Shown here: piece after piece, positions 27,158 through 37,791 of the stretch
Numbering within the stretch: the stretch's first letter is position 1
How the letters are laid out: every line of letters begins with the position of its first letter
Assembly (NCBI RefSeq): GCF_036924715.1
Contig: NZ_JAZHSB010000001.1
Span: 1,417,001-1,481,000, forward strand
DNA length: 64,000 nucleotides
Direction: 5' to 3'
Origin: Bradyrhizobium sp. AZCC 1721
GTDB taxonomy: Bacteria > Pseudomonadota > Alphaproteobacteria > Rhizobiales > Xanthobacteraceae
Translations under genes and position numbers: made by a program
Notes under the pieces: model-generated
Seen by the model: only the letters and a program-made list of their open reading frames with translations
Databases searched by the model: none
Told to the model about the DNA's origin: nothing

Positions 27158-28369
27158 ATGAAATTCGGCATCTTTTACGAGCTGCAACTGCCGCGCCCCT
27201 GGGAAGAGGTCGACGAGCTCCGGCTCTACCAAAATGCGCTGACGCAACTCGAGACCGCCGACCGGCTCGGCTATGACTACGCCTGGGTGGTCGAACATCA
27301 TTTCCTGGAAGAATATTCGCACTCGCCCGCGCCGGAATCCTTTCTCGCCGCCGCCAGCCAGCGCACCAAGAATATCCGGCTTGGCCACGGCATTTTCCAG
27401 CTCACGACCAACCATCCCGCGCGCGTCGCCGAGCGGGTCGCGGTGCTTGATTTGCTCAGCAACGGCCGCTGCGAATTCGGCATGGGCGAGAGTGCCTCCA
27501 TCACCGAACTGACGCCGTTCGGCCGCGACATGGAGACCAAGCGCGAGGTGTTCGAGGAGGCGGTTCAGGCGATCTTCCCGATGTTCACGAAGGTTGGCAC
27601 CGAGCATCACGGCAAGTATTTCGACATCCCCCTGCGCAACGTGGTTCCCAAGCCCGTTCAGAAGCCGCATCCGCCGCTGTGGATGGCGTGCTCGCAGCTC
27701 CCGACCATCGAACGCGCCGGCCAGAACGGGTTCGGTGCGCTCGGCTTCCAGTTCGTCAGCGCGGAAGCGGCGCATGCCTGGGTGCATGCCTATTACAATG
27801 CGATCACCAAGCGGCTGAAGAAACTCGCGGACTACGAGATCAATCCGAACATGGCGCTGGTGTCGTTCTTCATGTGCGCCAGGACTGATGAGGAGGCACG
27901 GGCGCGTGCCGACGGCGCCACCTTCTTCCAGTTCGCGCTGCGCTATTATGGCGCCTCGCAGAACCGCCAGCGTCCCGACCCCGGCACCGTCAACATGTGG
28001 GACGAGTACAACAAATGGAAGCGTGAAAATCCCGAGGCGCAGGAGGCGGCGCTGCGCGGCGGCCTGATCGGGTCGCCGGCAACCATCCGCAAAAAGCTAA
28101 GACGTTTCCGCTCATCCCACATCGACCAGGTGATCTTGCTCAATCAGGCGGGCAAGAATACCCATGAGCACATCTGCGAGTCGCTGGAACTGTTCGCCAA
28201 AGAGGTGATGCCCGAATTCCAGAACGACCCCGAACACGACGCCTGGAAGCAGGGCGTGATGAGCGGGGCGATCCAACTCGAGGAGATCGACACCGAGGCC
28301 TTTACGGATCGCTACGGCAAGCTCGCGATCAATGTCGCGCCGGCGGCAAAGGTAGCGGCTGCGGAGTGA
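27158..28369 (+). CDS. LLM-class flavin-dependent oxidoreductase
   Basis: 403 aa, with SD GGGAGG before the ATG. It has the bacterial luciferase-like TIM barrel: MKFGIFYELQLPRPWEEVDE, DYAWVVEHHFLEEYSHSPAP with the conserved His pair, RLGHGIFQLTTNHPARVAER, and GRCEFGMGESASITEL. It uses reduced flavin supplied by a separate reductase to oxygenate an organic substrate. It lies upstream of the sulfonate operon and on the same strand, but a 200-bp gap separates them. Function in sulfur scavenging is possible but unproven. Confidence 0.92.
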   Translation: MKFGIFYELQLPRPWEEVDELRLYQNALTQLETADRLGYDYAWVVEHHFLEEYSHSPAPESFLAAASQRTKNIRLGHGIFQLTTNHPARVAERVAVLDLLSNGRCEFGMGESASITELTPFGRDMETKREVFEEAVQAIFPMFTKVGTEHHGKYFDIPLRNVVPKPVQKPHPPLWMACSQLPTIERAGQNGFGALGFQFVSAEAAHAWVHAYYNAITKRLKKLADYEINPNMALVSFFMCARTDEEARARADGATFFQFALRYYGASQNRQRPDPGTVNMWDEYNKWKRENPEAQEAALRGGLIGSPATIRKKLRRFRSSHIDQVILLNQAGKNTHEHICESLELFAKEVMPEFQNDPEHDAWKQGVMSGAIQLEEIDTEAFTDRYGKLAINVAPAAKVAAAE

Positions 28370-28463
28370 ACGTTTCATGAGCAGACGGAACCTCACGTCT
28401 CTGTGTTGAAAGAATTTCGCTGCAGGCAATCCGAATGTTGAAACAATGAGAGCGCCCGATGCG

Positions 28464-28570
28464 CGCATGATAGTGCGGGCATCGTTATTTTCGCGAGACG
28501 CTCGACAGCTCATACGGACCGTCCCATCATTCTGACATCGCATGATCGTGCGCCTTGCACGCATGATCGT
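28464..28570 (+). promoter_or_regulatory. Three CGCATGATMGT repeats before the sulfonate operon
   Basis: CGCATGATAGT at 28464-28474 and CGCATGATCGT at 28539-28549 and 28560-28570. The last two are 21 bp apart (two helical turns) and end just before the SD of the first SsuA-like gene. A regulator-binding array is plausible; no regulator gene is adjacent. Confidence 0.45.
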
Positions 28571-28583
28571 CAGGAGAACTGGA

Positions 28584-29531
28584 ATGAAGCGTCGTAAGTT
28601 CTTGGGATGGTCGGTTGGCGGCGCCATCGCCGCGTTGTCGTCGCGTGCAGTCGCGCAATCATCCGTCAAGCAAATCCGCATCGGCTACCAGAAGACCGGC
28701 GTTCTCGTGATCGCGCGCCAGCAGGCGCTGCTTGAAAGGCACTTTGCGCCAAAGCAGATCGCGATCAAATGGATCGAATTCACCTCCGGTCCGCCGCTGC
28801 TGGAGGCTATGAACACCGGCAGCGTCGATTTCGGCGCAGTCGGCGATACGCCGCCGATCTTCGCGCAGGCCGCCAATGCCAATATCGTCTATGTAGCGGG
28901 ATCGCAGATCACCAACGGGCAGGGCATTCTCGTTCCCGCCAATTCGACGATTCGCACGATCGCTGACCTGAAAGGCAAGCGGATCGGATTCACCAAAGGC
29001 ACCAGCGCGCATAACGTCGTGATCGCAACCCTGGAAAAGGCAGGGCTGACCTACGAGGACGTTACGCCGGTCTATCTGTCGCCGCCCGACGCCGGACCGG
29101 CGTTCGCCAATGGCAGTATCGAGGCTTGGGCAATCTGGGATCCATACTTTGCGATCGGCGAAAAGCGGCAGAACGGAAGGATTCTTGTCAACGCCTACGA
29201 GGTCGCCAAAACCAACTCGTTCTATCTTGCCAATCGCGATTTCGCCTATGCAAATGTCCAGCACACCCGCGATGTCATCAAGGGGCTGGCGGATGCCGCG
29301 CAATGGGCAGAGGCGCACCGCACAGAGGTTGCGACTGCGCTGGCCGCCGTGACCGGCGTGCCGCTGGAAGTCCAGATTGTCGCGGCCAACCGCGCCTCGT
29401 TTGTGATCGGCGCGGTCACGGACGACATCATCGAAACTCAGCAGGCGGTTGCGGATCGTTTCCACAAGCTGGGACTCGTTCCAAGGAAGATCAGCATCCG
29501 CGAGATCGTCTGGCGCCCCACCCAGACCTGA
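28584..29531 (+). CDS. ssuA: Sulfonate ABC transporter substrate-binding protein, Tat-type signal
   Basis: 315 aa from ATG 28584, with AGGAG 8 bp upstream. The N-terminus MKRRKFLGWSVGGAIAAL contains a twin-arginine-like signal. The SsuA/NMT1-like fold shows [40 protein letters not shown] and [17 protein letters not shown]. It would bind aliphatic sulfonates in the periplasm for SsuBC. It is followed 31 bp later by a paralogue. Confidence 0.9.
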   Translation: MKRRKFLGWSVGGAIAALSSRAVAQSSVKQIRIGYQKTGVLVIARQQALLERHFAPKQIAIKWIEFTSGPPLLEAMNTGSVDFGAVGDTPPIFAQAANANIVYVAGSQITNGQGILVPANSTIRTIADLKGKRIGFTKGTSAHNVVIATLEKAGLTYEDVTPVYLSPPDAGPAFANGSIEAWAIWDPYFAIGEKRQNGRILVNAYEVAKTNSFYLANRDFAYANVQHTRDVIKGLADAAQWAEAHRTEVATALAAVTGVPLEVQIVAANRASFVIGAVTDDIIETQQAVADRFHKLGLVPRKISIREIVWRPTQT

Positions 29532-29562
29532 CTTCAAAGCACGTTTCACACAGGAGAGGGAC

Positions 29563-30525
29563 ATGCGTTGGTTTCAACGAATGATGACGGCTGCCGTACT
29601 GTCGGCGAGCGTGGTCGCCGCGAGCGTCGGCGTCAGTTACGGGCAGGACCCCAAGCAGGAAAAGGTGGTCCGCATCGGCTTCCAGAAATACGGCAAGCTC
29701 GTGCTGCTCAAGAGCAAGGGCACGCTGGAGGAAAAGCTGAAGGCCGCCGGCTACAAGGTCGTGTGGACGGAATTTCCATCCGGCCCTCCGCTGCTCGAAG
29801 CACTCAATGTCGGCGCAATCGATTTCGGCAACACCGGCGAAGCGCCGCCGATCTTCGCGCAGGCTGCGGGCGCGCCGATCCAGTACGTCGCCTATGAGCC
29901 GCCGGCGCCAAAAGGCGAGGCCATCCTGGTGCCGAAGGACAGCAAGCTGGCCTCCGTTGCCGACCTGAAAGGTAAGAAGGTCGCGCTGAACAAGGGCTCC
30001 AATGTGCACTATCTCCTTGTTAAGGCGCTGGCGAAGGCCGGTGTCAAATATTCGGAGATCGAGCCGGTATTCCTGGCGCCGGCCGATGCCCGCGCGGCGT
30101 TCGAGCGCGGCGCCGTGGATGCCTGGGTAATCTGGGATCCATTCCTGGCCGCGGCCGAAGCCGCCACCGGCGCGCGCACGCTCGCCGATGGCACCGGCAT
30201 CGTCTCGAACTACCAGTTCTACTTCTCGTCGAAGACGTTCGTCGACAGCGATCCGAAGATCGTCGATCTCGTGTTGGCTCAACTGAGCGAGGTCGACGAC
30301 TGGGCCAAGGGCGACATCCATGCCGTAGCGCAGCAACTGGCGCCGGCGATAGGGCTTTCCGTTCCGGTCGTTGAAGTCGCGCTCAAGCGGCAGTCCTACG
30401 GCATCAAACCAGTCACCGAGAGCGTGATCGCCGACCAGCAACAGGTCGCGGACACGTTCTTTTCGCTCGGACTTATTCCAAAACAAATCAAGATTTCTGA
30501 CGTGGCACGGAGGTCCGGATCGTGA
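29563..30525 (+). CDS. ssuA: Sulfonate ABC transporter substrate-binding protein, Sec-type signal (paralogue)
   Basis: 320 aa from ATG 29563, with SD GGAGAGG. A Sec signal ([20 protein letters not shown]) precedes [20 protein letters not shown]. The segments [37 protein letters not shown] and [20 protein letters not shown] parallel the upstream protein closely, so the two arose by duplication. The 3' end overlaps the GTG start of ssuD. Having one Tat-like and one Sec-like copy suggests two ligand ranges served by one permease. Confidence 0.92.
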   Translation: MRWFQRMMTAAVLSASVVAASVGVSYGQDPKQEKVVRIGFQKYGKLVLLKSKGTLEEKLKAAGYKVVWTEFPSGPPLLEALNVGAIDFGNTGEAPPIFAQAAGAPIQYVAYEPPAPKGEAILVPKDSKLASVADLKGKKVALNKGSNVHYLLVKALAKAGVKYSEIEPVFLAPADARAAFERGAVDAWVIWDPFLAAAEAATGARTLADGTGIVSNYQFYFSSKTFVDSDPKIVDLVLAQLSEVDDWAKGDIHAVAQQLAPAIGLSVPVVEVALKRQSYGIKPVTESVIADQQQVADTFFSLGLIPKQIKISDVARRSGS

Positions 30526-31688
30526 GCGCGCAACCCAACGCCAATATCCTTTGGTTCCTGCCGACCCATGGTGATGGCCGTTATCTCGGCACCACTACCG
30601 GCGGCCGTGAGGTGAGCTTCAACTACCTGCGCCAGATCGCGCAGGCCGCCGATCAACTCGGCTATTTCGGCGTCTTGCTGCCGACCGGGCGGAGCTGCGA
30701 GGATTCCTGGGTGGTAGCTTCGGCTGTCGCGCCTTGGACCGAGCGCTTGCGTTATCTCGTAGCGGTACGACCCGGCTTGCAGTCGCCGAGCGTTGCAGCT
30801 CGCATGACCGCAACGCTCGATCGGGTGTCGAACGGACGTCTGCTGATCAATGTCGTCACCGGCGGTGACCCGATTGAGAACAAGGGCGACGGCATCTTCC
30901 TGCCGCACGACGAACGGTACGCGGTAACGCGCGCGTTCCTCAATGTTTATAGCGACCTGCTGACCGGAAAGACCGTCAACGTCGACGGCAAGCATATCCG
31001 CATCGAGGAGGGGCGCCTGCTGTTCCAGCCTATGCAGTCCCCGCGGCCGCCGCTCTATTTTGGCGGATCGTCCGATGCTGGCATCGACGTTGCCGTCGAC
31101 ACCGTCGACAAATATTTGACCTGGGGCGAGCCGCCGGCGCAGGTCGCCGAAAAGGTCAGCCGCGTGAGAGCAGTAGCAGCTAGCCGAGGCCGCAAGCTAT
31201 CGTTCGGCATTCGCCTGCATGTGATCGTGCGCGAGACCAATACGGAAGCCTGGAAGGCGGCGGATGAGCTGATCCAGCACGTGAGCGATGAGACGGTCGC
31301 CTCAGCGCAGAAGATCTTCGCGCGGATGGATTCGGTCGGCCAGCAGCGCATGGCGCAGCTTCACGGAGGTCACCGCGACAAGCTGGAAATCAGCCCCAAT
31401 CTCTGGGCCGGCGTCGGCCTGGTGCGCGGCGGCGCGGGCACTGCGCTGGTCGGCGACCCCGAGACGGTGGCGGCGCGGATCAGGGAATATCAGGATATCG
31501 GCATCGATACCTTCATCATGTCCGGTTATCCGCATCTGGAGGAAGCCTATCGATTTGCCGAACTGGTGTTCCCGTTGCTGTCGCTGGACAAAGCGACCAA
31601 CGTCACACCGATCCGCGTCAACACGGGGCCGTTCGGCGAAACCATCGGCAATGAATACCGGCCGCAAAAACAGGTGTCGCAATCATGA
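30522..31688 (+). CDS. ssuD: FMNH2-dependent alkanesulfonate monooxygenase
   Basis: 388 aa from GTG 30522, overlapping the previous stop (GTGA). SsuD features: [20 protein letters not shown] at the start, [40 protein letters not shown], and [20 protein letters not shown]. It splits C1 and longer alkanesulfonates to sulfite and aldehyde with FMNH2 and oxygen, releasing sulfur for assimilation. Reduced flavin probably comes from the flavin reductase at the end of this operon. Confidence 0.95.
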   Translation: MSAQPNANILWFLPTHGDGRYLGTTTGGREVSFNYLRQIAQAADQLGYFGVLLPTGRSCEDSWVVASAVAPWTERLRYLVAVRPGLQSPSVAARMTATLDRVSNGRLLINVVTGGDPIENKGDGIFLPHDERYAVTRAFLNVYSDLLTGKTVNVDGKHIRIEEGRLLFQPMQSPRPPLYFGGSSDAGIDVAVDTVDKYLTWGEPPAQVAEKVSRVRAVAASRGRKLSFGIRLHVIVRETNTEAWKAADELIQHVSDETVASAQKIFARMDSVGQQRMAQLHGGHRDKLEISPNLWAGVGLVRGGAGTALVGDPETVAARIREYQDIGIDTFIMSGYPHLEEAYRFAELVFPLLSLDKATNVTPIRVNTGPFGETIGNEYRPQKQVSQS

Positions 31689-32491
31689 GTCTCATCGACA
31701 GTCTTCCCCGCGTTCGCGCGCCAAAACTGCCACGCGTCGACGGCTTGGTTCCTTGGATTGTGCCGCTCGCGGCCATTCTGATCTGGCAGACCGCCTGCGT
31801 CACCGGCTTCGTCTCGGCGCGGGTGTTGCCGGCGCCGAGCGACGTCGCGCTGGCGGGCTGGAAGCTCGCGCTGTCGGGTGAGCTTGCGCGCAACATCTGG
31901 GTCAGCTTCTGGCGCGCCAGCGTCGGCTTCCTGATCGGAGGTAGCATCGGCTTCGCGTTTGGCTTGGCGAATGGCTTGTCGCAAATTTCCAGCAGAATCA
32001 CCGACACGACACTGCAGATGGTGCGCAACATCCCGCATCTGGCGCTGATCCCGCTGGTCATCCTGTGGTTCGGCATCGACGAATCCGCAAAGCTGTTCCT
32101 GGTCGCGCTCGGCGTGTTCTTCCCGATCTATCTGAATACGCTGCACGGCATCCGCACGGTCGATCCGCAATTGATCGAGATGGGCCGCATCTACGGCATG
32201 AGCGACGGCGAGTTGTTCCGGCGGGTGATCTTCCCGGGCGCGCTGCCATCGATTTTCGTCGGTCTGCGTTTCGCGCTCGGCATCATGTGGCTGACCCTGA
32301 TCGTGGCGGAAACCATCGCCGCTTCTTCGGGCCTCGGTTACATGGCGATGCAGGCGCGCGAGTTCATGTTGATCGACGTCGTGGCGCTCTCGATCCTGAT
32401 CTATGCCTTGCTCGGAAAGCTGGCCGACAGCGCCTCGCGCGCGCTGGAGCGGCTGACGCTCTCCTGGCATCCAGCCTTCCAGAAACACTGA
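31685..32491 (+). CDS. ssuC: Sulfonate ABC transporter permease
   Basis: 268 aa with six hydrophobic helices. The EAA motif that contacts the ATPase is [20 protein letters not shown] at about residues 168-187, followed by [20 protein letters not shown]. This matches SsuC/TauC permeases. It overlaps the ssuD stop by 4 bp (ATGA) and is followed 7 bp later by ssuB. Confidence 0.94.
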   Translation: MSLIDSLPRVRAPKLPRVDGLVPWIVPLAAILIWQTACVTGFVSARVLPAPSDVALAGWKLALSGELARNIWVSFWRASVGFLIGGSIGFAFGLANGLSQISSRITDTTLQMVRNIPHLALIPLVILWFGIDESAKLFLVALGVFFPIYLNTLHGIRTVDPQLIEMGRIYGMSDGELFRRVIFPGALPSIFVGLRFALGIMWLTLIVAETIAASSGLGYMAMQAREFMLIDVVALSILIYALLGKLADSASRALERLTLSWHPAFQKH

Positions 32492-32498
32492 GGATATC

Positions 32499-33344
32499 AT
32501 GCAAGAATCCCTTCGTTTCCGTTTGTCGGATGCCGACCCCTTGAGCCGCGCCGAGATCATCGAGCAAGCGCGGTTTGCGCGTCGCAGGCCGAGAACTGCG
32601 TCTCGCGGCCTTTCGCTTACCATCCGTGGCTTGCGCAAATCGTTTGGCGACAACGAGGTATTGCGCGGCATCGACCTGCACATTCCGGCCGGCCAGTTCG
32701 TCGTCATCGTCGGCCGCAGCGGCTGCGGCAAGAGCACGTTGCTGCGGCTGATCGCGGGCCTCGAGACCGTAACCGCGGGCAGAATCGACTTCGGTGAGGA
32801 GGCGCGCGCCGAAGACATCCGCGTGATGTTTCAGGAACCGCGGTTGCTGCCCTGGGCGCGGGTGCTTTCAAATGTCGAAGTCGGGCTTGGTCGCGAACGG
32901 GCATCGCAGGATGCGCAGGCGAGGGCGGAAAGCGCGCTGGTCGAGGTCGGTCTCGACGACAAGCGGGCGCAATGGCCGGCGGTTCTGTCCGGCGGACAGC
33001 GGCAGCGCGTGGCACTGGCGCGGGCGCTGGTGAGCCGTCCCCGCGTGCTGGCGTTCGATGAGCCGCTCGGCGCGCTCGATGCGCTGACACGGATATCGAT
33101 GCAGCGACTGCTCGAACGGGTCTGGCACGACCAGGGCTTTACCGCGATCCTGGTGACGCACGACGTGTCGGAGGCCGTGGCGCTGGCCGATCGCGTTCTG
33201 GTCATCGAGGATGGCGGCATCGCCCACGACATCGAAGTCGATATCCCGCGCCCCAGGCGGCGCGGCTCGGCGGAACTTGCTGCGCTGGAGGGCTCGATCC
33301 TGAAGAACCTGCTGCAAGGGACTGAAGACACGTCCGACCTGTGA
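32499..33344 (+). CDS. ssuB: Sulfonate ABC transporter ATP-binding protein
   Basis: 281 aa. Walker A is [17 protein letters not shown], the Q-loop [15 protein letters not shown], the signature [15 protein letters not shown], Walker [16 protein letters not shown] and the H-loop [12 protein letters not shown] 45-residue N-terminal extension precedes the ABC domain. It powers SsuC on the cytosolic side of the membrane. Confidence 0.95.
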   Translation: MQESLRFRLSDADPLSRAEIIEQARFARRRPRTASRGLSLTIRGLRKSFGDNEVLRGIDLHIPAGQFVVIVGRSGCGKSTLLRLIAGLETVTAGRIDFGEEARAEDIRVMFQEPRLLPWARVLSNVEVGLGRERASQDAQARAESALVEVGLDDKRAQWPAVLSGGQRQRVALARALVSRPRVLAFDEPLGALDALTRISMQRLLERVWHDQGFTAILVTHDVSEAVALADRVLVIEDGGIAHDIEVDIPRPRRRGSAELAALEGSILKNLLQGTEDTSDL

Positions 33345-33351
33345 GGTGGCC

Positions 33352-33936
33352 ATGAACTCTATCGTCTGCAACGTTTCGATCGACCGTGGGGTTTCCGCAG
33401 GCGATTTTCGCCAGGCGATGCGCCGATTGACGGGCGGCGTCAGCGTCATCACCGCGGGCATAGGCTGGGACATCTCAGGCATGACGGTTACATCGGTATC
33501 GTCGTTGTCCGTCGACCCGCCCGCCTTGATCGTCAGCATCAACCGGGAAGCCTCGTCCTGGCCGCTCATGAGACGATATGGCTTCTTCGGCGTCAACATC
33601 CTGACCTCGGACCAGATCGACATCGCCGACCGCTTTACCGGGAAAGGCGGACTGAAGGGCACCGAACGCTTCGGTGGCGCGCATTGGACGACGCGCGTAT
33701 CGGGAGTGCCGCTACTGACAGACGCCCTGGCCGCGATTGATTGCGAAGTCGAGGATATGGTCGAACGGCATTCCCATGCGATTGTCATTGGGCGCGTGCT
33801 GGATGTTGCCGTCTCCACGCGCACCGCGGCGCTGGCCTATTGGCAGGGGCAGTATGTCGCCATCGACCGCGACGAAGACGCGCTCAAACTGGCGGATGTG
33901 AGTCTGCCTGCATCGCGGTCCACGCGAAGGACCTGA
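33352..33936 (+). CDS. Flavin reductase (probable FMNH2 supplier for SsuD)
   Basis: 194 aa from ATG 33352 (GAGG site at 33343-33346; a GTG at 33346 is the alternative). The HpaC/flavin_reduct fold shows FRQAMRRLTGGVSVITAGIG, GMTVTSVSSLSVDPPALIVS and SSWPLMRRYGFFGVNILTSD. It replaces the usual SsuE, being of another family but the same role: NAD(P)H-dependent FMN reduction for the two-component monooxygenase. It is last in the operon, 7 bp after ssuB. Confidence 0.9.
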   Translation: MNSIVCNVSIDRGVSAGDFRQAMRRLTGGVSVITAGIGWDISGMTVTSVSSLSVDPPALIVSINREASSWPLMRRYGFFGVNILTSDQIDIADRFTGKGGLKGTERFGGAHWTTRVSGVPLLTDALAAIDCEVEDMVERHSHAIVIGRVLDVAVSTRTAALAYWQGQYVAIDRDEDALKLADVSLPASRSTRRT

Positions 33937-34012
33937 CGATCCCGCCGAAAGTTCCGGATTTCTCGCGCTCGACGGGTTGGCCATTTGCGGCCCGGCATTC
34001 TAGATATCCGCG

Positions 34013-34192
34013 ATGAAGCGATTGGCTACTTGGGTTTTCTACGGCATCGGCGCGCTCGCGATCGCCTATCTCGCGCTGTATGCCTATGCTGTTTTCACCG
34101 GGCGCGACCTGCAGCCCGGGGACCCCATCCACATTTTCCGCAAGCCCGACGCGCCGAGTTATTCCGCGCTTTCCACGTCATTGCGAGCGTAG
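34013..34192 (+). CDS. Small single-pass membrane protein ending inside a repeat
   Basis: 59 aa from ATG 34013. MKRLATWVFYGIGALAIAYL begins one membrane helix, followed by a short polar tail. The last six codons (encoding about TSLRA) and the TAG stop lie within the palindromic repeat that starts at 34176, so the repeat has supplied the present C-terminus. Function unknown; it may be a truncated older gene. Confidence 0.5.
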   Translation: MKRLATWVFYGIGALAIAYLALYAYAVFTGRDLQPGDPIHIFRKPDAPSYSALSTSLRA

Positions 34193-34262
34193 CGAAGCAA
34201 TCCATGCTGCGGCAGAACGGATAGCTGGATTGCTTCGTCGCTTCGCCCCTCGCAATGACGGC
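34176..34262. repeat. CGTCATTGCGAG-type palindromic repeat, copy 2
   Basis: CGTCATTGCGAGCGTAGCG and the inverted right end CGCCCCTCGCAATGACGGC, with GAAGCAATCCAT and CTGGATTGCTTC inside, parallel the element at 25747-25834. Confidence 0.8.
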
Positions 34263-34275
34263 GGAGGGATCTGTG

Positions 34276-35655
<1,380 letters not shown>

Positions 35656-35708
35656 GTCTGTCTCCTGTCCGTCTGTTCGCGCCTCACGCGCGCGTATCGC
35701 CAAAATTG

Positions 35709-36059
35709 TTAGTTGCGTTCCGCCTTGATGATTTCCGTCATGGTCACGCCGAGCTTGTCTTCGACCAGCACGACTTCGCCACGCGCCACCAGGCGGTTGT
35801 TGACGTAGATGTCGATGGCTTCGCCGACGCGGCGGTCGAGTTCGAGCACGGTGCCGGGTCCGAGCTTCAGCAGCTCGCCGACGTCCATCTTGGAGCGGCC
35901 GAGCACGGCCGAGACCTGCACGGGCACGTCGAATACGGCCTCGAGGTCGGCTGCGATGCGCGAGGCCTGTTCGTCCTCGTTGTAGGCGAGGTCATCGACC
36001 GGCGGCGCATCCGCGGCGTTGAGATCGGGTAGTGGTACCTGTGCGTCGGTGTCACTCAT
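35709..36059 (-). CDS. fliN: Flagellar motor switch protein FliN
   Basis: 116 aa. The C-terminal 75 residues form the FliN/SpoA domain: VFDVPVQVSAVLGRSKMDVG, LLKLGPGTVLELDRRVGEA, and YVNNRLVARGEVVLVEDKLG. The first 40 residues are acidic and disordered. It forms the lower C-ring and binds FliH. It starts 19 bp after the FliH-like gene. Confidence 0.95.
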   Translation of the reverse strand: MSDTDAQVPLPDLNAADAPPVDDLAYNEDEQASRIAADLEAVFDVPVQVSAVLGRSKMDVGELLKLGPGTVLELDRRVGEAIDIYVNNRLVARGEVVLVEDKLGVTMTEIIKAERN

Positions 36060-36078
36060 GGTTCAGTCCTCATGGCCT

Positions 36079-36705
36079 TCACATTGCGGCCTGATCGCGG
36101 GACGCCAGATAGCGCCCGACGAGTTCACTGATCTTCGCTTCGATGGCCGCGCGCTCCAGCACGACGCCGCCGTCGGCCCATTCGATCCGGCAGTCGCCGG
36201 TGGCGATGCCGGGCTCGGCCAGGATGACGAGCCGGCCCTCGAAGCCGCTTTGGGCCGCCTGGCGTTCGATCTTCTCACGGGCGGCCTCGTAGAGCTGCTC
36301 GTTGATGCGGACGACGAGATGTGGGGTGGCGACCAGATGCGAGAAGCAGTCGCTGACCAGCGCCATGATCTCGCCGAGCGGCTCGCGGCCGATCAGCTCG
36401 CTACACAGCTTGCGTGCCACAGCGACCGCGACATCGACGGCCTCGGTTTCCATCCTGGCCTCGATGCCGGAGAAACGCGTGGCGATGCCCTTGATGGCGA
36501 TGCCGATCTCTTCCAGCGCCAGCGCCGAGCGGCGGTCGCTCTCGACCTTGGCCTCGTGCTGGGCCGCCTCGTAGCCGGCGCGGTAGGCACGTGCCTCGGC
36601 CTCCGCGACCTTCTGCGCGATCTCGGCGGCCGTGGCGGCACGCTCGCGCGTCCTGTCGGGCGCTGCGAAGTCGGTGTCGAACAGGAATTTTGCGGGCGCG
36701 GCCAT
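36079..36705 (-). CDS. fliH: Flagellar export/assembly protein FliH (FlbE type)
   Basis: 208 aa. A long helical stem (AAEIAQKVAEAEARAYRAGY) is followed by the FliH C-terminal domain (RKLCSELIGREPLGEIMALV, LVVRINEQLYEAAREKIE). FliH regulates the export ATPase FliI and links it to FliN; in Caulobacter the gene at this position is called flbE. Its ATG overlaps the fliG stop by 4 bp. Confidence 0.85.
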   Translation of the reverse strand: MAAPAKFLFDTDFAAPDRTRERAATAAEIAQKVAEAEARAYRAGYEAAQHEAKVESDRRSALALEEIGIAIKGIATRFSGIEARMETEAVDVAVAVARKLCSELIGREPLGEIMALVSDCFSHLVATPHLVVRINEQLYEAAREKIERQAAQSGFEGRLVILAEPGIATGDCRIEWADGGVVLERAAIEAKISELVGRYLASRDQAAM

Positions 36706-37790
36706 CAGTACACCAATTCGTCGTCGGCGCGGTTCTTGGTCAGGGTGATTTCACCCCTGGCGGCCATGTCCTTGGCGAGGTTGACGAGCAGTGCCTGCGC
36801 CTCGTCAACGTCGCGCAGCCGCACCGGTCCCATCGCGGCCATGTCGTCCAGCAGCATCTTGCCGGCGCGCGAGGACATGTTGCCGAGGAAGAAGGCGCGC
36901 ACCTCTTCATTGGCGCTCTTGAGCGCGATGCCGAGCTTGTCCTTGTCGACGTTGCGCATCAGCGTCTGGGCCGAGGCGGAATCGAGCTTGATCAGGTCGT
37001 CGAAGGTGAACATCAGCGCCTTGATGCGCTCGGCGGATTCGCGGTTTTCCTCTTCCAGCGAGGTGATGAAGCGAGTCTCGGTCTGGCGGTCGAAATTGTT
37101 GAAGATTTCGGCCATCACCTCGTGGGCGTCGCGGCGGCGGGTCTGCGACAGGTTGGACATGAATTCGGTGCGCAGCGTCTGCTCGACGCGCTCGATGACT
37201 TCTTTCTGGACGGCTTCCATCTTCAGCATGCGGCCGACCACATCGAGCGCGAGGTCCTCGGGCAGGATCGCCAGCACACGCGCGGCGTGCTCGGGCTTCA
37301 GCTTCGACAGCACCACCGCGATGGTCTGCGGGTATTCGTTCTTGAGGTAGTTGGCGAGCACCTCTTCCTGTACGTTGGAAAGCTTCTCCCACATGTTGCG
37401 GCCGGCGGGGCCGCGAATTTCATCCATGATGCCGCTGACGCGCTCGGAGGGCAGATATTGCTGCAATAGCCGTTCGGTGGCGTCGAAGGTGCCCATCAGG
37501 GCGCCGGAGGCCGACATCCGCGAGACGAATTCGAGCAGCAGGTCTTCCACGACATCGGCCTCGACGGTGCCGAGCGTCGACATGTGGATCGACAGTTCGC
37601 GCACCTCGTCGTCGTCCAGCAGCGACCATACCTTGCCGCCATATTGCTCGCCCAGCGCCAGCATCAGGATGGCGGCGCGCTTCGGGCCGCTCAACGGCTT
37701 GCCCTTGGGCCGGTTGCTCTGACGGCTCGCCAGCGCCGAGATGACGGTGGTGATATCGTTGGCGTTTGAGGTTTGCGGTACGGCGGCCAT
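36705..37790 (-). CDS. fliG: Flagellar motor switch protein FliG
   Basis: 361 aa. The N-domain carries [20 protein letters not shown], the middle domain [20 protein letters not shown] followed by the [10 protein letters not shown] helix, and the C-terminal torque domain [20 protein letters not shown] and [18 protein letters not shown] with the charged residues that face MotA. It couples the FliF ring to the C-ring. It starts 1 bp after the fliF stop, so translation is coupled. Confidence 0.96.
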   Translation of the reverse strand: MAAVPQTSNANDITTVISALASRQSNRPKGKPLSGPKRAAILMLALGEQYGGKVWSLLDDDEVRELSIHMSTLGTVEADVVEDLLLEFVSRMSASGALMGTFDATERLLQQYLPSERVSGIMDEIRGPAGRNMWEKLSNVQEEVLANYLKNEYPQTIAVVLSKLKPEHAARVLAILPEDLALDVVGRMLKMEAVQKEVIERVEQTLRTEFMSNLSQTRRRDAHEVMAEIFNNFDRQTETRFITSLEEENRESAERIKALMFTFDDLIKLDSASAQTLMRNVDKDKLGIALKSANEEVRAFFLGNMSSRAGKMLLDDMAAMGPVRLRDVDEAQALLVNLAKDMAARGEITLTKNRADDELVY

Positions 37791-37791
37791 G

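Noticed and set aside
26960..27787. N-terminal extension of the RecD-like helicase frame
   Set aside because: It overlaps the LLM oxidoreductase in antisense, and helicase homology begins at 26959.
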